Shown here: positions 1 to 13,100 of the stretch, in pieces
Numbering within the stretch: position 1 is the stretch's first letter
Layout of the letters: the number at the start of each line of letters is the position of its first letter
Assembly (NCBI RefSeq): GCF_036324505.1
Contig: NC_086351.1
Span: 8,240,001-8,304,000 of the forward strand
Direction of reading: 5' to 3'
DNA length: 64,000 nt
Source of the DNA: Eleginops maclovinus
Taxonomy: Eukaryota > Chordata > Actinopteri > Perciformes > Eleginopidae
Notes under the pieces: model-generated
What the model saw: only the letters and a program-made list of their open reading frames with translations
What the model was told of the DNA's origin: nothing
The model's database searches: none
Position numbers and translations under genes: made by a program

Positions 1-186
1 TGTCTGCCAGAATTATTGTACAGGGTTATTGCAGTGGGCAGGGATGTTCTCCTGTGCCTGTCCTTGTGACAGCGGAGCTGTAGCAGTCTGTTGGAGAAGG
101 AGCTCCGCTGTCTGTCCAGCTGCAGGTGGAGAGGGTGGATGGGGTTATCCATGATGGACAACAGTTTGGTGGAGAACCACAGCCTC
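1..186 (-). mobile_element. LINE reverse-transcriptase C-terminal remnant (partial)
   Basis: Read on the minus strand, this edge fragment encodes a stretch of the form DNPIHPLHLQLDRQ, then SFSNRLLQLRCHKDRHRRTS, then LPTAITLYN. That arrangement (a Ser/Phe-rich turn, an RL..LRC..DR.RRS block, then P.AI.LYN) is what I know from the extreme C-terminus of fish non-LTR retrotransposon polyproteins. Only this end is inside the window and no reverse-transcriptase motifs are visible, so family and completeness are unknown. It lies downstream of phf1 and has no visible link to it. Confidence 0.55.
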
Positions 187-3100
187 AAAATTGTCCAACT
201 GAAAATATATTTGAATATATCGTTAATTTTATCTTTTTTTTTTAGCCTTGAAATGTGATTGGGGATGCATGTTGAAGTGCCATTGGAAAAAAAACAAAGT
301 AACTTTCCTCAAAAAGCTTTAAACACAACTACACTTAACAGCTGCAATGGTGGGATAAGAACATATCAATTGTTACTGCTTCTCATTTCTGAAAATAAAA
401 CATTTCTCAGGATTGACCCAGTATTTATCTTTGGATTCATTAATCCAAAGCACTTCCATTTATCTTGAAACCTCATTGTAACTGGCACAAACACAAAATA
501 AACATCTGTCTTTCATATTGGCAGCAGAAGTACATTTTCTGCCAACAAAAAGCAGTTAATCTTTCCCACTGGACACATTTGGCTGTGATGTAATTTATCA
601 TCCCCATCAGATTCATTTAGAGGGATTCTCACCAACATTGTTTGATTACCACCCACAGTGGATATGATCAATGAGAAAATACAGACAGCCTCAGTCTAAG
701 GCTGCCTTCAAGGTAAAAAGCTCACCTTTTTTTCAGAAGAACTGAACAGAGAAGAACTGTCTGCTCTGTGATGATCTCCAGAACAATAGGCTAATAATGT
801 ATAGCATGTTTAAGTAGTGCTTTAGAGATAATCTTAGAGCCGATAATTCATCTTTTGGTTAATAACGAGTGACTTTAATACTAATCAGACAAACCATAGT
901 ATGTCCTTATGAGGGAATTTAAGAACAGCTAAAAAAAAAGATTTATTGAAAAACAACAATAAAAACCCTCTTATATTCATTAATAAACAGAAACAACAGT
1001 ATTAATTGACCTAAGATGCTTCTACATGTAAAAATCATGAAATCAAGATACAAATAAAAATAGAATTACATTTTACACTTTAGAAATACATACATCCTTC
1101 TTCAAACAAGCTAAGTTATTAGGTTCATCGTTTTAAGAGAGTGTAATTTGCAGGTTTGAGTCACATGATCAGCTTTGCTTGAAAACCCTGCAAATGATAT
1201 AATTGATGACATTGGCAATTTAAAAAATCTGCCTATCAAGGTGCGTGCTAGCTCGAGCACCTTGCTCCTTTTCTGAACAATTTGACTGCATCTCATGGTG
1301 TCATCAAGTGATCACATGTGACATGACATGTGGTGACTGATTCACTTCCATACACTGATGAAGACCAGGAAATGTGGTTCAAATCCAAGAAAAAAAAAGA
1401 GATGGTCCTTGAGTTGACACAAATTCTTATCCAAAGGCCAAACAGGAGCTTTATTGTGTGAAGTTGTTCTGCCTTTTGACATACAGTATCAACTGAAGGG
1501 GTTTATGTAGTCTTGCTTAATTTGTTTGAATTATTTGAAAGTTATGGTGTATTTTGATCATTTTCTGCTAACCCTATCTTCATTTATACTACAAACATTT
1601 CTTCCCTTCCTTGTTAAGTTATAGTTCACGCTCCTGGTTTGTGCTTGGCTCAAATTATAGTACTGTTGAAAATTGAAAGGAATAAGTGGACTGTGTATAA
1701 TACAACTATAGAGATAATGATACCCTGTTTTACCTGGTGATTAAAAATACACTTTTCGTGAGGTGAAACGTTTTTTATTATTCATTTTACATAGTAGGTG
1801 TGAACGCAGAGTATACATGAACAAACGTAATTTATCCAAAAATACATCAAACTGAACCTGGACTTTACTACAAATCAGAAAAAGAAGACTACCTCTACCA
1901 AAGTAAATGATGTTCCTCAATGTTCATGTTTTTACATCCTCCCTTTTTTTGTTTTTAACAAATCGGGTTGGGTTCCACCTCGAGTACAACCTAGAACAAG
2001 CACTTGACGGGTATAGACATACCATAGAAAACACACAAATACATTCATCACCTTCGCCTAGAGAGGTTCAACACACCCCTTCCTAATAAACTACAGTCAA
2101 ATAGTCACTGAGGAGGATGAACGTTGCAATCAACATCATTTCACGGTCCTGAAATGTGCACTAGTTTAACAGAGAGGTCGACATTTAAATAAAATCTGAG
2201 TTTTGCATTGGTTTGACTATAACAGTACAAATGCTTAATGCATGTTTTGCTTTTTCAACCAAACCTGTAATAGTCTTTCCTGAAAGATAAAACTGAAATA
2301 TATATGTTGTGTAAGTTTTATTGAGCAGATCCAGAAATAAACCTCTGTATAAAATATAAACTCTGAAACTTGCACCACAGTATTCTAGATTTATGTAACC
2401 TGTAAAATCCAACTTCAGCACCTCATTTGCCTCTGTAAGCACATCTGAGCAGAAGTCAGGCTTTGACTTATGAATTTGTACTTAAGTGTCAGGTTGTACC
2501 TTTTCAATTATAGACTGTTATAAACCCTGGAAGAAACTATGGGTTTGAGTTAGGAGTCGGGCCTGTCAGTGTCTCCTTTACCTGTACTGTTACTTTGAAC
2601 GCAAGGACTGAACGCCCTACGAACTAAACCTGGACCTGAACTTGACCTTTAGCTGATCATTATAACACTCAACACCCATAAAAAGCAAGACAAAGGAACG
2701 CAATCTTTGAAAATAATCTCCATTCTGATGACTTCAGTTGTTCGTTTGTTTGTTTGTTTGGAATGTACAGTAACATCACAGTCCTGTTCTGATAAAAAGA
2801 AACGACTCAACTACGTAACTGGTCCTTGTTTACCCATGAAGTCGTATCTGTCAGCTGAGAAAGAGCCATCCTCTTGTTTAGTAGCAATATGGCCTCGTTC
2901 ATCTATCTCTCGGCTGATTGGTCGACCAAGGTCAGCAGATCAATCGGCAGGTACACAACCCATTTAGGCACTATGCAACCACGTCAAAAAAATAAAAGTA
3001 AGTTATTCATAGCAATATATTGTGAATATATAATTCTATCTATAAAACAAAAGCCCTCTTGAGGCTCCTATATCTAATACGTACAGTAGTCTAAATGTAA

Positions 3101-4159
3101 ATAATGTAACAAAATCTAACAAAAAAAATAAGTAACCCCGTAATAACATGTATACAATCTCTTATTAACATACGGTGATGAGGAAATAATATAAAAACCT
3201 CCAGATAATTTGTTGTTAATGAAGCCGGGCTGGGATTAACCATCGCTTTAAATGTGCCTTTAAGCAAGGCATTAAACTACCATATGGCAAATAAAAGGTC
3301 ACTGCTTTTTGTCATGAGCCACCACCCATCTGTCGTCATGCCTCTAACTGATGATGGATAATTCATCAACGTTTATTTTTCCGGGCTAATTTTCTTTAAC
3401 ATTAACCCTCAGTTTTTGAATGAGCCATTTATCCACGAGTTGGTGTTTTCTACTGGCTTTTGTCACTTGCTCAAGCCCGAGATCCATATCAAATGCTGTG
3501 GCAAGTTGTTAAATAAAACAATTAAAAAAGAACAAAGGAGTTAAATCTTCAATTTTCTCCACATTTAAAGTACCCACTAATCATTCATTTGGTGATGAGA
3601 ATCATTCAGAAGAGTTCTCGACTAAATTTGGTCTTAAAATCAGCATTTCAATGATTATAGTTTAATGCAAAGTAGGGTGTGTATTCCCATAAAGGTATAG
3701 CAATAGAAACACTGAAAATATCCACTATTTCACATAAAGCAAAGAAAAAGCAGTAATTCTTTTAATTTCTTGTACTAAACTGTTGCTTATCCCGTGAGGT
3801 ATATCCAAATTTTGACTACAATTAAAGATATTCTCTTCTTGATTTCCACATTCACAAATTCTCCAGAGGTTTAAATGTCTTCCCTCATCACCGTTAAACA
3901 TGATAAATGCAAAGGCATATTCCAAAGTTAACAGTACAAATATCAGAGAAACACTAGCAAAAAGGGACATTTAGTAACGAGTAGTGATTTATAATGCTGT
4001 AGAATAGGTGATCCTATGAGAGCAACCTGGATTTGCAACGTGTAGAGATTTTTTTTGTCCTTTTTTAGTTTTGTTTGTACTTCAAACACTGCCATGTATC
4101 ACATAGAGAGTATTCCTGTGGCAAAACAGTCACTGCGTCTCGTGTTTACTCTCTGTGTG
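187..4159. other. Region downstream of phf1; probable 3' UTR in part, no gene seen
   Basis: This AT-rich stretch has no open reading frame with splice support or recognisable protein similarity. phf1 is transcribed toward it, so an unknown part must be the phf1 3' UTR. Minus-strand AATAAA signals occur, for example, near 1768-1773 and 942-947, but I cannot say which is used. Runs of T/A and short ORFs of 60-90 codons look like chance. No tRNA or clear transposon end was seen. Confidence 0.5.
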
Positions 4160-7100
4160 TCAGTACAGATTCACGTTCTCCCACTCCACAAGGTACTGCA
4201 CCTTCCCGTCTGGTGTGACGCGCCTCGCCAAAATCCTCACTGCCTCCCCTCCTCCCCAGCTCCTGGCCACTGTCCCGTCTGCACCACCAACTACAACCCC
4301 CCCTGCTCCACCTCCTCCTCCACCTACGCCACCACCTCCGCCCAAGTCCGCCTGGTATGGGGGCATGTCACGTAGGATGACCGGCTCCACCTGCTTCTGT
4401 CCAGGCTGGTGTTGGTGGCTGTGCTGGTTGCTGTGTTGGTGGTTGTGTTGCTGGTTGTTGTGTTGGTGGTGGTTTTGGTGGTTGTGTTGGTGGTTGTTTT
4501 GATGCTGGTAGGGGTGGTGGTGAAGGCTGCCATTGGAGTTGAGGGGGTAAGGATAGCAAGGTGGCGGTACTCTGCAGGTGTCCTCCGCGCTAGGAAAAGA
4601 GATGACAGGAGTCAGGAACAGGGACTGAATCCTCTAGGTGTAGTTCCCCTTCTAATTCAGATAAGGAAACATAACGCAATACCATATTTTTATTGGAATG
4701 TTTTTAGGTTTGCCACAAATATACTGTTGTAAGTTACTAGTCTTGAAATGTGTACAGCCTGATCTATTTGTCATCACTATAAACATGAAGTAGACTTAAT
4801 ATGTTGCAAGGAAAAATGACTTTAAGCTGCGCCAATCAATATGTTTTATTAAAAGAATAGATCAAATGACATAAAGGAGGGACTGAACACAGAGAATTAG
4901 GTGGAAAGACAAATAATTGAGAATAAATGCTGATGTTTCTCCCTGGTTGCTGGATGTGTACTGTATGTAATCAACTGAGTGTGAGGATGATGAAGAAATT
5001 AGGCTAACAGACGAGTAGAACCTGTTGTAGTGATGAAGACTCCTGGAGAGTGACGAATTTCCATTGTACGTGGTGTGGTAGAGGGCATACATCCGCTTGG
5101 GAGGAGAGCTGTGGGAAAGATGCACAGTTGTTGAAGACAGCACTTGCTTTGCAACGTAAATCTAACAAAGGTTCATTCAAAGGTTTGGTTCCAAATAACT
5201 GAACTGTGAAAAGGTGAAAGTAGACCTGTCACTCACAAGGAGTAAAATCCTAAAGTCAACGATCCTTTAAAGTCTATTTTAGTCTTAATGTGACCATAAT
5301 TTACTAAATCAACAGCATGCTGTATGAGACTGTAGAGTCATTAAGCAATATAAAATGAGATAATAAATCAAAAAGGTTATTTTCTTCTAAGCTTCTGTGA
5401 AATCTGACTTCTGAAATGGTCAGGGTAGAAGAGTTTTGTTTATTTTCAACATGTGACTGAAAAATGACAATCGAAAAAAAATCTGCTGTCAAAAGTGTTA
5501 TTTGAAAATATTTTCTACAAAAGGAAAGATGGGTGATGAAGGGGTGCTACCAGTACTGGGCTGTGGTAGATTATATTTGGGTTTTCTGTTGAATTACACT
5601 TTCAAGCAACCTGACATGTTAATGCTTCTCATAACAGAGCATCAATTCATAAACCAAATTGGGAAATTGTAAATAAAACCCCATTTACCTTAAACTAAGC
5701 TCCTCCTCTGACTTCCTGGAGTTGTAAAGGCTGGCCCCTCCCATGTATCCCTGGCAACATGGCAGCAGCTCAATGGGGTTGGCAGCAACTGGTGGGGGAC
5801 AAACCTGAGCACAGGAGACACAGAGATCGGTTTGCGCATGCCAACTTACAGGATTGACAACAGCTCTGATAGCTCCATGCTCAGACCTACTTCATAAAGT
5901 TATAGAACGCTGAAAACATTTTAAAACTGAGTTGATATGCATTGTGTTATTGTTCCTGCGTGGCCTTGAGGCAGATATGAATATAGAAATACACTAATAG
6001 CATTATTGAATGTGAGTCTCTTTATTTCTTTGCACATATATATACTTTTAAAAAGATAAAATGTATAATGTGCAAGCGAGTACGAGAATATGAATACGAG
6101 AATATGAATATGAATATGATATGAATATGAGAATTGCCTAAAAAGCCTTCAAGGGCTTAAAAAGTGGCATCTCCACCCGACATTATAGGAAATAATAACA
6201 GCAATGTAATAAACCGAATGTGTATGTATGTATACTAAACTTGGCATAGTTAAAGCATAGTACTTGACAACAACGCATCAATGGAACACATCATCTGTAG
6301 CAGTAGCTCATCCCATGGAGCTGGGTGTTGACAGACTCATGATCCATGAAAACTAAAAACATAAGAGCATCATCAGAGCAATCAATCACTGGAAACGTTG
6401 TCTTGGGGGATGTTGCATATCTTACTGCTGGACTGTGACATATGGCACAACACTTGGACCATTATCACTCCCTTCACTAGCATTGCTATTAGGACGACTG
6501 ATTATTATTCAGTGGCCTTTGTCGACGTCTGTGCCTTTAAATGGATGTGCTCTGTCAATGATGCACTGCCGAGGTGCCTGCGCCACCTGGCCAAACTGTA
6601 ATCGACTGCAAAGTGCACTTGGAAGTGATCCCAGTCTATACATATCAGCATTCCTTCCCATCTCACTTCCCCCATGACAACAAACCTGCTCCTCCAAGAC
6701 GGACAGAGATTAGCATCAATCAGAGAGGCACAATGGTAGCCTGGATGTGCAAGAATGAAAACGAGAGCTCTGTGGAGAGCATTGTTCCAGGATTAGTATA
6801 TGTGCACATGCATGGATCAGAGTGTTGTTTAGGAGGACACAATGAGCGTTCACAGTCAGGAATGCCGTGTATAAATAGTAACAGTAATAGTAAAACGCAA
6901 TGATGACTGTGCCAGTGTGATCCGCTGGGAATTGGGTTTGATGAACATGATAAATGTGGTACTCAACTGCAGATGTGGATGAAATACATGAGTGGGTTTT
7001 TGTGCAGCCAGGTTTGTATTAAATTATACATTTTAACGGAGCCAAACGCACAGGACTTCATCTCTCACATGCCACCTTTACTCTAACCATAGACATTAGA

Positions 7101-10100
7101 GCATCAGCAGGCATTAAAGTGAAGCAAAGAAGAGAGGGAAAATACTGAATCACTGAGGTGTGCAGGGTGTTAAAAGACACGCGGACTGATTTAGACTGCG
7201 AAATGAACCTGCATCACAGTCTGACTGACGGGTTATTTGGATCGCACAGAGCTGTTTACCTGGATGCATCAAAAAAATAATCAGAGAGCTTTTGTGGCCC
7301 AGACCTCCCTCCTCGCCCTGATCTGGAGACAGAGGCACTGACCTGTGTCTCCATGATGCGACGCTTTGATTTACGCGACTCGGGCCCCCCCACTCTCCTC
7401 TGGCAGGGTAGTGACAACGGGCTGAAGAGAACAAAAACACACATAAATTAAAATACAAGCATAAACACACGCATTCAGTCCCAATGTGCAATGTGTAGTT
7501 TATAATTGTGTCTCCATAGAAGCCTAGTTTGAAATATGACAGCAGTGAGGAGACATGTTGAACGATTTTGATGCATTATATTAGTCAAATATTTTACATA
7601 TAAGACCATCAGCAGGGAGCTGGAAATCCACGGAAAGAATATAATTATTTTTTCTTCTGCTTGAAATGAAAAGTGTCTCTTGCAGCTTGTCTCCGCCGAA
7701 GAAGACTTGTCGTCTAAAACCCCCGAGGTGGCCCCTAGAGGCTGAAATGTCCATTACAATGTCCAATTAGAGAACGCTGAATGAAATGAATTTTGCAATC
7801 ATGCAGGTATTAGGGATTTAAATGCATATGTTTTCCTGGGGGCCAAGCTAAAGAAGGACCAAAGAGTGATTTAGATCAAAAGGATATATCCATGCAGTGA
7901 CATACGTATTTTCAGCAAATTGCATGGTAATTGGAGCACTTTGGTAATAATTTGGAATGGTTACATGGCTTGCAACATAAAAATAAATGTTGTGGGTTTG
8001 ACTCCAGCTCAGGACTTTTGTTGCAAGTCATAAGCCCCTCTCTTTCCCTATGACGTGCCATGTACTTTTGCACTGTCAGCTGTCCAATGAGCTCCAACCT
8101 TAGAAAAAAGAGATAATGAGATATATTCAGTAGCAAATTCAAAGAGAATCTGTTTCCAGTGTTTTGTTTCAAATAGTGATCATTTGACCTAAGGCGAGGA
8201 GAAAACATAAAGCTCATGTAGTGTCGGTTCAGCCTCTGTAAGATTGAATACCCTGAATTTAAAAAATCCTGACATAAAACTTAATTTAGTCTGGATCAAA
8301 CTGTAAAAGAATTCAGGATTGAGAAACTGACCAAGCAAAAAGCAACACACCACTACAAATTGGTGCCAGCTGTTGACAGTGCAAACACCTTGAAATGATT
8401 TGTATATTACATTCTCAACAATATTTAAGAGAACATAGGTTTATATGTCAGCAGTGTGAGCCTGATTCTCAAAATATACATTTAGACAGCGAATAACTCT
8501 GGAAAATGAATAAACTAATAGCTGTTGCCTCATGTGGGCGGTTAAACATCATCCATTTGGAAGGAGGAAAAACTGACTTCACTCGAATTGAACTAAACAT
8601 CTTACATTTATGTAAGAAAGAGAGGTGAAGCGATGCCAACCAAGAAGGGTGTCTTGCTGACTACAGGAAACTAACAGTGCGGCGCTATTTAGATGAGCAA
8701 AGGGAACTACAAGATAAATGACTGGAGATATGAATATTGTTTCCATGTAAGACAATGGTATACTTGTGTTTCAGAGACTCGAATAATAGGATTTTTGTTC
8801 CCTGCTTCTCTGCTAATTATTCCATTGTAATTCAGTTTGAGTAAGCCCCGGCTAAAAGCTCACAATTATTTAAAATGAAAAATGTCTCTATGAAAATCCG
8901 CAAGTTAGAGGACACACACACACACACTTCTGGATGTACAAACGTAAGCACACAGCAAGGCGTAACTTTCCTTTTACGGAATATTAAGACACTGATACTT
9001 TTGCTGCCTTATGAAAACTGCAGCCCTTTGATTTGCATGTGAATTGTTCATGCGTAATGACTATACGCCCTGTGGGAAGCCGAGAGCTGTTATTGAGATA
9101 AGAGCTGAAAAGAGAGGCGCTGTCCTTACACCGACCTTCTCCGGTGCGTGATGTTGATAGGTGGGTCCGTGATGAGGGGCGACGAATCAGACGTCAGAGG
9201 AGGCGGGGCTCGGACCTGAAGCCCAAAAAGACACTTCTTCTTCTTTATCTCTTTTCCAGAGACAAACCTGCAGGCGACATTAAAGAAACAGCTTCTAGAG
9301 TCTGTTGTTCTTAAAATATACCAACACTTAATGTGTGTTTTTTTCATGATTCCTCTTTGATGCCCAAACTGAATTTAACGCTGTGTTAAAAATTTAATTA
9401 TTCTCCTAATGAAAAAGTAGACTCATGAACATTTCAAAGTCAGTGACTTTGCATTACATAAACATAATTAAAGCAGACCTTGTTTGCAAAGTTTAATGAA
9501 AACCAACTAAAAGCAATTAACACTGGCTAATGTGATTGTATGACAACTAGTTGTGTCTTCTTCTACAAAGTAAGCACCAAAAAGTGTTCAATTTCATCTG
9601 GTCTAATTGGCAAATCCTTTTTATTCAGTCATAGATTTGACCCTGCATGTACTAGGTTCCAAATCAAGGAGCGTTAAGAAGAACCCTCTGTCCATGGAGA
9701 GCTACTCGAAAACCCAGTCATGTGTGGTCGGTGTTTATTCTTCCCATCATGTGCGATGACTTACCTGTCCTTGTGGGAGTTCAGAGCGTTGAGGAGATTG
9801 TGACAGCGGTCTTGCCTTGGCGTGTCAGAGAGCTGGAGGACAGACAGGGATGAAAAATCAAAAGCTGTGTTTACACCGTAGACAGCCATCAGACAGAAAA
9901 CCTTTAATACATAGAATATTTTTAGTTTGCAGTCGCTGACAGCAATATCGTTGATTTATATATAACTACTTGTTGCAACTTAAAAACGATGTAGCCTTGT
10001 GATGAGAGGACAAAAAAATGTGTAGAAGATTTAGATATTTTATCCTCCTGCTTATTCTCTATGGAGCAACTTTAGAATTTTAACTTGGTGATATCACACA

Positions 10101-13100
10101 TTTGAGTATTAGCACTCTAGGTAGAGTACTCAAACGTGTCTATGATGCAGATGCTGGTCAGAATAATCTAGCTCATAAAAACAATGTCATAGGCAGTTTT
10201 TTAACTCCCTTTAAGCTGACGTAGAGGTCATCCTTTTTTTTTTTTACTTTAAAGTTTTGCTTTAATGGCGTTAATAGGCTTTAAGGCTCAAAAGCAAAAA
10301 AAGGCTGGCAGCATTTCACATCATTTCATCATGGTGCTTAAACGTGGAAATATCAATACCGCGCCTAGGAGCAAGGAGTCCCAATTCTCATTGGTGAAGG
10401 ACAGTATTTCATGGTCAAAATCAAAGTATTTCCTCTTGCAGCACAGCGAGAGATGGTAGAGCACTAAATGAGCCAAATCCATCCTGTATATCAAAAAAAA
10501 AGAAAAACAGAATTGGATAATAAGAAAAATGTAAGATACCAAACAGATAATAATATATAGAATAATAATTAATATAATAACAAATTCTTTCAGAATGTTT
10601 GCGTTTTAGAGCCTGGACTGATATACCACATTTCTATTAGATTGTTATTATTCTAATAAACACAATTCAAACTAGATGTGAAATATACTTAAACAAATAG
10701 TAATTGCTTGAAATTTGAATAAAGTATGTTTTAAATGACTGTCAAAGAAACACTGCGTGAAATTGTAGCGTTTTTTTTAATTTGTTGCAAGCATTTCAAT
10801 AAAGATATGGTTAACATCACCAGGTCATGGGTAGTCTCTGAATGGTCTCTGGTCCCTTTGTACATACTGAGCACTGGAACTGATAAAACCTTGAAACACA
10901 CACATGGGGGAAAACAAAGAAGAACATTAGCGTCATGTGATTTTGTGCTTCCAAAGAAAAGTGTATATTTCACACAGAAGCTGCTTTCATCTTTGGTGCA
11001 GACTTCTTATCATGTTGTGCTTCATTGTGATTTTTTTCCCACTTTTACTTTCCTTGCTGTTTATATAAGTCACTCCTTTACAGATATTTTGTCATATAAA
11101 TCAGTCTGAACTAAAAATAAACAGACAGGTGTATTAGTTTCACTATGATAACATGCTTTTCTGAGTGACCCTGAAACTCACACCAACACAACAATGTGTG
11201 CGCCTGTCCTTCTATATGCATGTGTTTGTGTGAAGGTCATTGGGAAAGATGAAGCGCAGACACGGTATGACGGCAGCACATGCTTACTATTCCAACTGTG
11301 AGCTCAGTCTTCACTCTTCCTCCATCACCTGCTCAGCAGATGTTGTACCAATCCGGCCTCGCTCTCCCCGACTGTCAATCTAAATCTAATCCCTCCTTTT
11401 CTCCCCCCCTCAGACAGGTTCGGCAATAACAAGGTGTCAGGGAGGGTGTAGGACCCAGTGGGCTAACACAGATGGTTAATGACAATAATGACTTAATGGA
11501 TGGATACATTTTATTACATGCATGAGATGCAGCCTATCAGACTGCACCGCGATCAGCATCTTGCATATCCTTCCCGACATCCAATCTGAACAACTACCAG
11601 AGAGGTGATATGTCTGCTCTGCTGTCTGTCAATGTCCCTTTGCTCGGAGTGTGTAAGGAGCACAAGTCAGTGAATACATTAGCATGCACGCTAACAATTT
11701 AGTCTACAGCTAATTAAGGTAGTTAGGTGACAAGTGAAGCTGTCATGTAGACGACAACATCTGAATATCTTAATCAGACTGGAATCTACTGCTCAGACGA
11801 GTGTGCTGCTCGTCTGTTTTATATCATTTTAAACAGAATATCTTGTTGGTTGGACAACATTGACACATTGAAGACGTGACCCCTCTCACATTGTATGAGA
11901 TTTTATAGATTAAAACATTTTATCAAATACACATTAGACTAATTATTTGAAAGGGCAAACAATATGTTTGTATCATTTACTTAGTTTGAAAAGGGATGTT
12001 TCTGCTCAGTTTAACCTGAATATCGTGCAAAGTCAACATACGGTGAGCGTTCGACCCCAAAAAATATTCTGATCAACGTAAACTGGGTATACGGAGAAGT
12101 CCCATCAGAGCCTCACTAATTTATATCAGCATGACAGTGTCAGCTAATATTGACCCATCAAAGCAATATCAGTATCCACATTTATGTGGACAGAAATTTC
12201 AGTAAAACCGTTTCTCATCTTTTATTTCTCTTAACTTTTTCTTATTTCAAATATGTTCAATTAAATCTTATTTAAAGGGAATTCATTTTATCAATTTACC
12301 ATCATTCTATTATTATTATTATAAAAAGGCTTTATTTTGACCCCGTACTATTCAAATCTGCTTTTAAAAAAACAGCAAAAGATTCAAGCTTGTTTCTGAG
12401 TGCATTTGAGAAGTTACACACTCGGAATGTAAGGTCAAATTAATTAATTAATCACAGAATGTATAATTCAGAATATTAAGAAATCCTATTGTTGAATGCT
12501 TGGTAACGCACCTGTCGCCATACAGCAGCGGCTTGGTCAGACACTGTGTGCAGGCCTCGTGGAACCACTGACCACAGCTTCCACACTGTAACATCTTCAG
12601 GTTCCACCTGCAGGCCAACAACAGGAGAATATCAGCAGACTTTCAACACATGAAGGAATGGATGTGTCTGTCACCAGACATTATATGTATAATTGAGGCT
12701 AGAAAGAAGCCTGATGGCTGCAGCTGACAGTTCACATTTTTTGAGCTGAAATGTGTGTTCAGGTGTAAACTCCCATTGGATCCCACTACTCAGAGACATG
12801 CCCCTTGGGGGTTTGTTTTATACTTATTAATGTTTCAGGTAGTCAGGTTTTGACACATAAGAAAAATAGTGCAACATTAGGAGCAAAAACACAGCAATTG
12901 TATCAAAAAGTTTAGTGTGGTACATTGTTTGATCGACAGTTTACCTGACAGTAAACTGATGAAGTAGAAATCTCATATCATTTTGAGACAGTCAACTCAA
13001 AATCTGCTATTACAGTTGACACGTGTCCGATATGCTGTATGCAATTTGTAAATAAGTCAGAAAATAACTTTGACTGAGATAACACATGAACTGTTCATTC

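Noticed and set aside
5834..5880. Extra small phf1 exon before a GTAAGT donor on minus (near 5848)
   Set aside because: I first looked for it to repair a phase mismatch. Using the acceptor at 5805 instead of 5789 for the next exon restores the frame ([10 protein letters not shown]), so no extra exon is needed.
6509..6903. Overlapping ORFs of 60-110 codons in a phf1 intron
   Set aside because: No splice sites in a compatible phase and no similarity to PHF1 or another protein.
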